Assembly: GCA_913050205.1 (NCBI GenBank)
Contig: CAJXAU010000028.1
Location: forward strand, 1 to 10,624
Direction of reading: 5' to 3'
Origin: an uncultured Verrucomicrobiota bacterium
GTDB lineage: Bacteria; Verrucomicrobiota; Verrucomicrobiia; Limisphaerales; UBA1096
Length of the DNA stretch: 10,624 bases
The notes below the pieces were generated by a model. The model saw only the letters and a program-made list of their open reading frames with translations, was not told the origin of the DNA and made no database searches. The translations under genes were made by a program, and so were the position numbers. Shown here piece by piece: positions 1-6,894 of the stretch; within the stretch, counting starts at the first letter, position 1; every line of letters starts with the position of its first letter.

Positions 1-2
1 CC

Positions 3-950
3 GTGAGTCGCCTGCAGACAACACACCGTTTTCTGGATCCGAAGGCCTTGATGGAAATCAAGAGCCTTTCGCTCCGGGCACGCGCTGTTGTTGAGGGCTT
101 TATGAGCGGCCTGCACCGCAGTCCGCGCACCGGGTTTTCCACCGAGTTCACCGAGTACCGCCAATATTCGCAGGGCGATGACGTCCGTTTTTTGGATTGG
201 AAAGTGATGGCCCGCACCGACCGCGAATTCATCAAAAAATTTGAGGACGAAACGAATCTGCGCTGCACGTTTATGGTCGATTTTTCACGGTCGATGGAAT
301 TCGGCGGGGACGATGCCGGAGTAAAAAAGAGCGACTACGGCCGGACGTTTGCCGCGTCGCTGGCTTGGTTTTTGATTCAGCAGCGTGACGCCGTCGGACT
401 GGCGACGTTCGACCGCGACGTGCGGGAGTTCATTCCACCGCGTTACCGCCAGGATCAACTCAAGACCATACTTGGCCGGCTTGAGACGCAGCCGGCGGGT
501 CAGGCGACCGACCTGTGCCAGGCACTGGCCAAGCTGGCATCGCTCGTGGGTAAACGGGGCATGATTGTGTTAGTGTCTGACTTTCTCACGCCGATAGCTG
601 AATTGGATCGCAGCCTGAGCCTGTTCACTGCCGCCGGCCACGATGTGCGCGCCATTCAAGTGCTGCACCCGCGTGAGCTGGACTTTGGTTTTGAGGATGC
701 CGCCATATTCGAGGACATGGAGAGCGGCCAGAACCTGATCCTCGACCCGGGTTTGGCACGTGAGGCGTACCTCGAGAAAATCAAGGCACACAACGCTGCG
801 CTCGATGACGTCTTCAGCGCACAGGGCATCACCTCTTTTCGCGTCAGTACGACAGAGCCGATGGAACTGGTGCTACTGAAATTCCTACAGGAACAGCCTG
901 CGCGTGCCGTGACGCGTCAACGGCGTTCGCCGGGGAGGAGTGCCGCATGA
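3..950 (+). CDS. DUF58 family protein with VWA-like fold (MoxR-associated)
   Basis: DUF58 proteins are cytoplasmic partners of MoxR AAA+ ATPases and carry a von Willebrand A-like fold; their exact biochemical role is not settled. The 315-residue product shows the family signature at residues 38-92: a HRSPRTGFS stretch, then EYRQYSQGDD, a DWK element, ARTDREF and ETNLRC. A metal-site motif D93-x-S95-x-S97 follows, with T169-D170 and a VSDF strand (D193) as the other expected VWA metal-site parts, so the MIDAS looks intact. There is no signal peptide or membrane segment. The GTG at position 3 is the first visible start and fits the usual family N-terminus (a LDP element at residues 11-13), but only two bases precede it, so its ribosome site cannot be judged and the gene might begin further left; an in-frame ATG at 51 is a weaker alternative. 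The stop overlaps the next gene by ATGA. A MoxR ATPase gene is expected just upstream (inference). Confidence 0.88.
   Translation: MSRLQTTHRFLDPKALMEIKSLSLRARAVVEGFMSGLHRSPRTGFSTEFTEYRQYSQGDDVRFLDWKVMARTDREFIKKFEDETNLRCTFMVDFSRSMEFGGDDAGVKKSDYGRTFAASLAWFLIQQRDAVGLATFDRDVREFIPPRYRQDQLKTILGRLETQPAGQATDLCQALAKLASLVGKRGMIVLVSDFLTPIAELDRSLSLFTAAGHDVRAIQVLHPRELDFGFEDAAIFEDMESGQNLILDPGLAREAYLEKIKAHNAALDDVFSAQGITSFRVSTTEPMELVLLKFLQEQPARAVTRQRRSPGRSAA
932..940 (+). promoter_or_regulatory. Strong Shine-Dalgarno for the BatA-like gene
   Basis: GGGGAGGAG lies six bases before the ATG at 947, inside the end of the DUF58 gene. It is the best ribosome binding site in the window and fixes the start of the second gene at the ATGA overlap. 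Confidence 0.75.
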
Positions 951-3025
951 GTTTCCTGACGCCACTATACCTGATTGGTGCGCTCGGGTTGGCCATCCCG
1001 GTCATCCTCCACCTGTTGCACGACCGCCCGAAGAACAAGCAGGCGTTTGGCAGCCTGATGTTCCTCGATAAGACCAAGCCGCCGGTCGACCGCAAGCGGC
1101 GCCCGACAAACCTGCTGCTGCTGTTACTGCGATGTCTGGCGTTGCTGTTGCTGGCGTTTGTCTTTGCTCGTCCGTATGTCACGGTGGACGATCCCGCTGC
1201 GGCGGACAAGCGCGACCGCCAATGGTTGACAGTGCTGCTTGATCAAAGCGCAAGCATGCAGCGAGGCGACCTTTGGCAGAAGGCCAAGGCGCGGGTGGAG
1301 ACGGCGCTTGGCCAACTGGGGCCGGGCGACCATTTCACACTCTATGCTTATGGCGACGTGACGGAACTTTTGGTGGACGTCGAGACGTGGCAAGACAGTG
1401 CATCGATGAACGAGGTGACGGAGCAACTCGAGCGCTTGGCCAAGCCGGGCTTCGGGGGCAGCAATCTTGGCCAAGCGCTGGTGATGGCAGGCGAGGCGAT
1501 TCAGGAAAAACAGGCCGAGCCGGACGAACAGCCCTTGGCCAAGCGCGAAATTCTCGTGGTCAGTGATTTGCAAAAAGGCTCCCAGCTCGGGGAGGTGCAG
1601 GGCTACGAGTGGCCGACCGGCATCAAGGTATCCCTCGAGCAAATCGGTGAGGATGATCAGGGCAATTGCGGTATGGAACAGGTCGCGGCGAGGACGCTCT
1701 GGGCGGCGACTGAGTCGGTGCCGTCATTCCGGATAAGCAATTCGCCCAATGCCTCGACGGACGAGTTCGAATTTGTGGCACAGTCTGGGGACGATCCGTT
1801 GAGCCAAAAGGTGCATGTGCCGCCGGGACGCAGTCGGGTGATCGAGATGCCGTCCGAGTGGCTGGAGAAAAACATCCAGCAGTTGTCGATCCGCGGCGAT
1901 GCGGCGGAGTTCGACAACACATTCCACTTTGCGCAGGAACGTCAGCAGACCGTTCGCATTGTTTATATCGGTGAGGACAAGCCTAATGATGCCGAGGGGT
2001 CGCTGTTTTACCTGCAAAGCGCGTTCCAGAAAACCAGTGCGCTGGATTTCGCCGTACAAGCCGTCAGCGGGCAAGCGACCAGCGCTCTGCCGGAGGCGGA
2101 TCTTTATGTGGTGGACGGCGAAGCCTCGGAGAGTCTGGCCGGAGCGCTCGACAAGGCGATTCGCGGTGGCGCCACCGCGGTGGCGATCGTTCACTCAGCC
2201 AAACAGACCGCAAACCTGAAGCTGTGGCTCGATGCCCCGGATTTGATCGTGCAGAACGTGAAGTCGAAGGATTACGGGTTGCTGCAATCGCTGAAGCTCG
2301 ATCACCCGGTTTTGTCCGTGTTTCGTGATTCACGTTATAGCGACTTCACCAACCTGCATTTCTGGAACTACCGCGAATTGCAAAGTCTGCCAAGCGAGGG
2401 CGTCGAGGTGCTGGCGCGGTTTGACACCGGGCCGCCTGCGTGGATGCTTGTTCCGCGTGACGCAGGTCGCCTCATGGTGATGACTGCCGGCTGGAGGCCG
2501 TCTGACAGCCAGCTCGCCCTCTCGACCAAGTTTATTCCGCTGCTTTATTCCATCCTGCAGCCGGTACTCGAGGCCAAGACCCAGTCGCACCAGTTTTTCG
2601 TGAGCGATCGTATTGACGTAACCCGGTTCAACAACGGCGAAGTCAGCGGCAGTGTGACAATTGAACCTTCTGGCGAGGGCGATGCCACGGTGGAGACGGC
2701 TGATATTTTCCTGCCGACCGCCCCCGGTTTGTATACCGCCAGTGGGGCTGATTGGTCGGAGACGTTTGCGGTGAACCTGCTGCCGGCCGAGAGCAGGACT
2801 GAGCCGATCCCGCTGGATCAATTTCAAAAACTCGGCCTGCCGATGGACGAGGCGGTGGCTTCGCCAGGGCAACTTGCCGCCGATACCGCCACGGAAGAAA
2901 AGACCGAGGCCAACCGCCGTGAGTACTGGCAATGGGCCTTGGCGGCTGTGCTTTTGTTTGTCACTCTCGAAACCGCGCTGGCCGCCCTGGGGAGTCGGTC
3001 AGCCGAACCGGTCATGACATCATGA
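947..3025 (+). CDS. BatA-like membrane protein: double-anchor N-terminus, VWA domain, C-terminal membrane helix
   Basis: This 692-residue protein resembles the BatA/aerotolerance family, membrane VWA proteins encoded beside MoxR and DUF58. Residues 1-78 match the double-transmembrane N-terminus: helix about 5-23, a basic loop containing HDRPKNK and DRKRRP, and a Leu-rich helix about 56-74. The basic loop should be cytoplasmic, placing the rest in the periplasm. The VWA domain follows (about 93-240) with D99-x-S101-x-S103, a GGSNLGQAL segment around 170-178 and VVSD ending at D207. Residues about 335-545 form an alpha/beta region (strands VRIVYIG, DLYVVDG, AVAIVHS) that recalls the amidotransferase-like part of the gene at 6895, though without recognisable catalytic residues. 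A helix at about 661-681 returns to the membrane. The strong ribosome site and ATGA overlap support the start. Several copies of the TTGGCCAA palindrome lie in the VWA coding region. The family call is secure; the function is not established. Confidence 0.85.
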   Translation: MSFLTPLYLIGALGLAIPVILHLLHDRPKNKQAFGSLMFLDKTKPPVDRKRRPTNLLLLLLRCLALLLLAFVFARPYVTVDDPAAADKRDRQWLTVLLDQSASMQRGDLWQKAKARVETALGQLGPGDHFTLYAYGDVTELLVDVETWQDSASMNEVTEQLERLAKPGFGGSNLGQALVMAGEAIQEKQAEPDEQPLAKREILVVSDLQKGSQLGEVQGYEWPTGIKVSLEQIGEDDQGNCGMEQVAARTLWAATESVPSFRISNSPNASTDEFEFVAQSGDDPLSQKVHVPPGRSRVIEMPSEWLEKNIQQLSIRGDAAEFDNTFHFAQERQQTVRIVYIGEDKPNDAEGSLFYLQSAFQKTSALDFAVQAVSGQATSALPEADLYVVDGEASESLAGALDKAIRGGATAVAIVHSAKQTANLKLWLDAPDLIVQNVKSKDYGLLQSLKLDHPVLSVFRDSRYSDFTNLHFWNYRELQSLPSEGVEVLARFDTGPPAWMLVPRDAGRLMVMTAGWRPSDSQLALSTKFIPLLYSILQPVLEAKTQSHQFFVSDRIDVTRFNNGEVSGSVTIEPSGEGDATVETADIFLPTAPGLYTASGADWSETFAVNLLPAESRTEPIPLDQFQKLGLPMDEAVASPGQLAADTATEEKTEANRREYWQWALAAVLLFVTLETALAALGSRSAEPVMTS
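1308..1542. repeat. Cluster of four TTGGCCAA palindromes inside the VWA coding region
   Basis: Exact copies start at 1308, 1436, 1467 and 1535, each flanked by C on the left and three by G on the right, often with a further GCG. They encode Leu-Gly-Gln (1307 and 1466) or Leu-Ala-Lys (1436 and 1535). Four copies of an 8-base palindrome in 235 bases is far above chance. They belong to a dispersed set described in the findings. Confidence 0.8.
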
Positions 3026-6000
3026 ACGAACCAAAAACATTACAGGAACACCTGACGTTTTACCGGCAGCAACATCGCCGGCAGAAACTTTACTCCGGCT
3101 TGGCCATTTGCTGGGCGCTTTGCGCGGTGGCGGTCATCGCGTTGCTGCTGCTTGGCCAAGCGCCGGCCTTCGCCTGGCCAGTGGTTGGGTTGGCGGCCGC
3201 GGCATTGGCCACGCTGGTGTTGATCAAGGTGTGGATGGTGGACTGGCTGACGCTGGGTGACATCGTGAAGATGATCGAGCAGCATCATCCCGGGCTCAAC
3301 AAGCTGTTGGAGACCGCCTCTGAGCAACTGGAAAAGAACGACCCCGACCGGTTGGACTTTATGCAACAGCGCGTGCTGGCGGAGGCATTGCAGGCCAGCC
3401 GCGATCAGGGCTGGGAGATGCAGTCCAATGGCCGCCTTGCCTTGACGCATGTGTATCACGGGGCGGCGTTGACAGTTTTCCTGCTGGCGTTTTGGCAGTT
3501 GTCCGGGGACAGCAAGCCGACCGGACTTGGCGGGCTGGGCTTGGCCAGAGGAGAGGTAACCGTGGAGCCGGGCAATGTGGACGTGGAGCGAGGGACAAGC
3601 CTGATCATCTCAGCGGAATTTCCCGAATTTAAATCCGAAGTCCAACTCGTCGTGCAGGAGCCGGGCCGGCCCAAGCGCTGGATGACCATGGCACAAAGTC
3701 TCGACGATCCCACCTACAGCTATCGCTTGGCCAACGTGCAGTCGAACGCCCTATACAGCGTCGTGTACGATGGCGACGAAAGTGAGTTTTACCGGATGAT
3801 GGTCTTCGAGTTCCCCGACCTGAAAAATTCCGAGGCTAAACTTGATTACCCGGACTTTACCGGGCGCGAGGATAAGACGATCAAAAACACCCGTCGCCTG
3901 ACCGCGGTTGAGGGCACCGGGTTGACGTTTGATTTTGATTTCAACAAACCGCTTAAGTCGGCAGTGCTCAAGGCACGTGATGGAGAGGGGGAAGACATTG
4001 TGCTCAATCCGCTCGAGGAAAACAGTTCGAACTATTCGTTTGCCCAGAATTTTAGTGCACCGGGGGAGTTTCGTTACGAACTGCACCTCGAGGACATGGA
4101 TGGCCGGGTGAATCAGTTCCCATCCAAGTACGTGTTCAATGTGCTTCAGAATCTGGCGCCCGCACTGAAATTCAAGGCACCTACAGGCGACACTGAGGTG
4201 ACAGCCATTGAGGAGCTGCGCCTGCAGGGCGAGGCCCGGGACGACTTCGGCATCGAGGCTGTTGGTATCGGGTTTCAATTGGCCGGTGAACAACCTCACC
4301 ACATCGCTCTAGAGACTGACGGTGCGGTCACCAACCGCCTGGACGTGGCCCATGTCATCCGGATGGAGGAACTCGACGTCGAGGTGGGGCAGGTCGTCAG
4401 TTATTTCCTCTGGGCGGATGACCGTGACCAAAGTGGAGAACTGCGTCGCAATTTCAGCGACCTGTTTTTTGCCACCGTCCGTCCGTTCGATGAGATCTTT
4501 CGGCAGAACCGATCCGCCACCGAGGGCATGCGGGACCAGCAACAACAGCAGGGTGAAGGCGGCGAGGGCGGAGAACAGCAACAGTCCATCAGCCGATTGC
4601 TCGACAACCAAAAGGAGCTCATCAGTGCCACGTGGAACCTGCGCCGGCGCAAGGCCGATGACGAATCGTTGGCGGAGGATATCCAGACTGTCCTCGACTC
4701 ACAGGGTGAGTTGATGAACCTGCTGGAACAGGCATCATCGATCCTGCAGGACACCGAGTCCGGTGGGCAGGCGTATCAGGCCAACGAGGCCATGCAGGCC
4801 GCGGCCGAGGATTTATCCGAGGCACTGGACGCCGAGGGCGAAGAGATTGCCCGGGCATTGTCCGACGCGATTCTTAATGAACAAACCGCGCTGCAACATC
4901 TGCAGAAACTCCGCGAGAACGAATTCCAGGTTTCACGCCAACAGGCTCGTCAGCAACAACAGCAACAGGGACGCGGCAACAGCAACCGTTCCCAGCGCCA
5001 GCTTGACGAGCTCAACATGCAGGACACCGAGAACAACTACGAGTTGGAGAGCAAGGCAGAGCGGCAACAACAACAGGCGCAACAACAGGGCGAACGTGCC
5101 GAGCAGTTGCAGACACTTAACCGACTCAAGGAACTTTCCCGCCGTCAATCTGATCTAAACGAACGCCTGCAGGAACTACAGATCGCGCTGCTGGACGCCG
5201 AGGAAGAGGCGGAGCGCGAGCGCATTGAGCGCGAACTCAAGCGTCTGCAGGAGGAACAGCGGGACCTGATTGACAACCTCGACGAAGTGCAGCAGCGGAT
5301 GGAACAGAATCAGGACGACGAACTTGCTGACGCACAGCAGCAACTTGACCAGGCCCGCGAGCAGATGGAGGAAACTGCCCGTAATCTTGAGCAGCAAAAC
5401 CTGTCGCAGGCGGCCAACTCTGGTTCCCGCGCGAGCCGCAACCTCGACGAGGTCGAGGAGGATTACAAGGAACAGACCGCCAACGAGTTTGCCGAGGCGA
5501 TGCGCGAGATGCGGCAGGACGCCCGCGAACTCGATGCCACCCAGAATGAATTGAACAAGGCCATCGAGGAGGACAGGCAGAATTCATTCCGTTCACTCAG
5601 CGACGAGGGTAATCTCAAGGACGCGCTCGACTTGGCCGAGCAACAAAAGGATCAGCTCGAGGAGTTATTGCAGGAAATGGAGCAAGTTTCCCGCGAGGCC
5701 GAGGACTCTGAAAAACTGTTGTCCGACGAACTGGAGGACGGCATCCGCCGCGCGCGTCAGGAAAACATGGAACAGTCACTCGACCAATTGTCGCTGTTGA
5801 TGCGCAACAACCTGCCGGATGAAACCAATGACATTCAGCGTGAATTGACTGAAAACATTTCCGAACTGCGCGACTCTGTCGAAGAGGCGGCTGAGAAAAT
5901 CATCGGCAACGATGAGGACGCCATGCGCTTCGCGGCAGATCAACTCGACGACCTGCGCGATGAGGTCGAGCGCGAGATGGAGAACGCACTCAACCGGCAA

Positions 6001-6867
6001 CGCCAGGGCGAGCCACAGGGGAACGAGCCGGGCCGTGAACCGGGAGATGAGCCCAACCCGTCTGGCCAAGCGGAGGGAGAAAACCGCGAAGGTCAGCCCG
6101 CTCAGGGTCAGGCACGACCCAACGGGGAGGAACCGCAGGACGACCAACAACGTAACGGTGGTCAGGGGCAGCCAAGCGAGCAACAGGAACCCCGTGAGGG
6201 TCAGGGACGTGGCCAAGCGGAGGAACAGGAAAACAACCCAGAGCAGCAAGGTGGCCAAGGGCAGCAGCCCCGCGAAGGCCAACCGCAGGAGGGCCAACCC
6301 AACGGACAGCCGCGCCCGGGTCAGGGTCAAGGCCAGCCGAATGAACAACCCAACGATCAGCAAAACCCCCAGACCGCTCAGGGCCAGGAAGGGCAGCGGC
6401 CGAATCCAAATGGCCGGAACAATCGCAGCCGTGGCGGGGACGATAACGGCGGTGGCAACACCGGCGGCTCTGACCTGTTCCGGGATTTGGAAAATCTGGA
6501 CCTCGAAGGTCCGCTGACCGGTCTTGATTTCCGCGAGTGGGAGGATCGATTGCGTGAAGTGGAGGAAGTCATCGAGATTCCCGAATTGCGCAATGAATTA
6601 TCCGAGGTGCGCCAACGCGCCCGTGACATCCGCCGTGAAAACAAGGAGAACGGCAAACCGCCCAAGTGGGATTTGGTGGACATGCAGATTTTGAAACCGT
6701 TGACCGAGATCAACAAGCGACTTGAGGAGGAATTGACGTTGCGCCAACCCAAGCGGGAACTGGTGCCGGTCGATCACGATCCGGTTCCCGAGGAGTATTC
6801 CGAACTTGTTCGCCGCTACTACGAACGTCTTGGCGGCCGCAAAGAAAAGGAGGATAACGCGGAATAA
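3022..6867 (+). CDS. Giant DUF4175-like membrane-anchored coiled-coil protein with Q/G-rich tail
   Basis: The 1281-residue product looks like the large DUF4175-type proteins encoded in MoxR/VWA operons; no biochemical function is known to me. Two membrane helices (about 24-44 and 50-70) follow a basic N-terminus, then a soluble stretch (72-140) and a third helix (about 141-160). By the positive-inside rule everything beyond 160 would be periplasmic. Residues about 174-487 look beta-rich and may form Ig-like sandwiches (PDFTGRE, LQGEARDDFGIEAVGI). Residues about 490-990 are charged heptad-like coiled coil broken by glutamine runs, and about 994-1150 is a low-complexity Q/G/N/E/P/R tail. A distinct C-terminal segment (about 1150-1281) contains LTGLDFREWEDRL and ends near YSELVRRYYERL. 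The start at 3022 overlaps the previous stop by ATGA. It has no good ribosome site of its own (nearest GGGGAG at 2990-2995), so coupling to the upstream gene is likely. A longer reading from 2932 would only re-read the end of the BatA-like gene. Confidence 0.75.
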   Translation: MNEPKTLQEHLTFYRQQHRRQKLYSGLAICWALCAVAVIALLLLGQAPAFAWPVVGLAAAALATLVLIKVWMVDWLTLGDIVKMIEQHHPGLNKLLETASEQLEKNDPDRLDFMQQRVLAEALQASRDQGWEMQSNGRLALTHVYHGAALTVFLLAFWQLSGDSKPTGLGGLGLARGEVTVEPGNVDVERGTSLIISAEFPEFKSEVQLVVQEPGRPKRWMTMAQSLDDPTYSYRLANVQSNALYSVVYDGDESEFYRMMVFEFPDLKNSEAKLDYPDFTGREDKTIKNTRRLTAVEGTGLTFDFDFNKPLKSAVLKARDGEGEDIVLNPLEENSSNYSFAQNFSAPGEFRYELHLEDMDGRVNQFPSKYVFNVLQNLAPALKFKAPTGDTEVTAIEELRLQGEARDDFGIEAVGIGFQLAGEQPHHIALETDGAVTNRLDVAHVIRMEELDVEVGQVVSYFLWADDRDQSGELRRNFSDLFFATVRPFDEIFRQNRSATEGMRDQQQQQGEGGEGGEQQQSISRLLDNQKELISATWNLRRRKADDESLAEDIQTVLDSQGELMNLLEQASSILQDTESGGQAYQANEAMQAAAEDLSEALDAEGEEIARALSDAILNEQTALQHLQKLRENEFQVSRQQARQQQQQQGRGNSNRSQRQLDELNMQDTENNYELESKAERQQQQAQQQGERAEQLQTLNRLKELSRRQSDLNERLQELQIALLDAEEEAERERIERELKRLQEEQRDLIDNLDEVQQRMEQNQDDELADAQQQLDQAREQMEETARNLEQQNLSQAANSGSRASRNLDEVEEDYKEQTANEFAEAMREMRQDARELDATQNELNKAIEEDRQNSFRSLSDEGNLKDALDLAEQQKDQLEELLQEMEQVSREAEDSEKLLSDELEDGIRRARQENMEQSLDQLSLLMRNNLPDETNDIQRELTENISELRDSVEEAAEKIIGNDEDAMRFAADQLDDLRDEVEREMENALNRQRQGEPQGNEPGREPGDEPNPSGQAEGENREGQPAQGQARPNGEEPQDDQQRNGGQGQPSEQQEPREGQGRGQAEEQENNPEQQGGQGQQPREGQPQEGQPNGQPRPGQGQGQPNEQPNDQQNPQTAQGQEGQRPNPNGRNNRSRGGDDNGGGNTGGSDLFRDLENLDLEGPLTGLDFREWEDRLREVEEVIEIPELRNELSEVRQRARDIRRENKENGKPPKWDLVDMQILKPLTEINKRLEEELTLRQPKRELVPVDHDPVPEEYSELVRRYYERLGGRKEKEDNAE
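4537..5087 (+). repeat. CAG/CAA glutamine-codon tracts
   Basis: Short runs of mixed CAG and CAA codons occur at 4537-4551, 4951-4968, 5064-5075 and 5079-5087, giving runs of three to six glutamines within the coiled-coil part of the giant protein. Because the two codons are mixed, the runs look selected at the protein level rather than being fresh slippage of a pure triplet. Confidence 0.7.
6001..6468 (+). repeat. Low-complexity Q/G/N/E/P/R coding segment
   Basis: About 156 codons of the giant protein use mainly Gln, Gly, Glu, Asn, Pro and Arg, with recurring GQ, EGQP and NEQ-type units and almost no hydrophobic residues. At DNA level there are loose repeats; for example GGCCAAGCGGAGG occurs at 6064-6076 and 6211-6223. 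The segment should be intrinsically disordered and links the coiled coil to the conserved C-terminus. Leu-rich readings on the opposite strand here are by-products of the glutamine codons. Confidence 0.75.
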
Positions 6868-6894
6868 AAATTCGCGTTCGTGGTTAGCGCATAA

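Noticed and set aside
2932..3021. Extended start of the DUF4175-like gene
   Set aside because: It would re-read the end of the BatA-like gene in another frame for 30 codons. The ATG at 3022 gives an ATGA overlap and a natural basic N-terminus before the first helix.
4537..5087. CAG/CAA tracts as possible CRISPR or tandem repeats
   Set aside because: There is no regular unit with spacers; the tracts are mixed glutamine codons in frame.
5776..6363. Open minus-strand frame of 195 codons, rich in leucine, opposite the Q/G tail
   Set aside because: Leu and Val codons appear because CAG/CAA and GGC/GAC codons are read backwards. It has no ribosome site, lies fully inside a well-supported gene and shows no recognisable motif.
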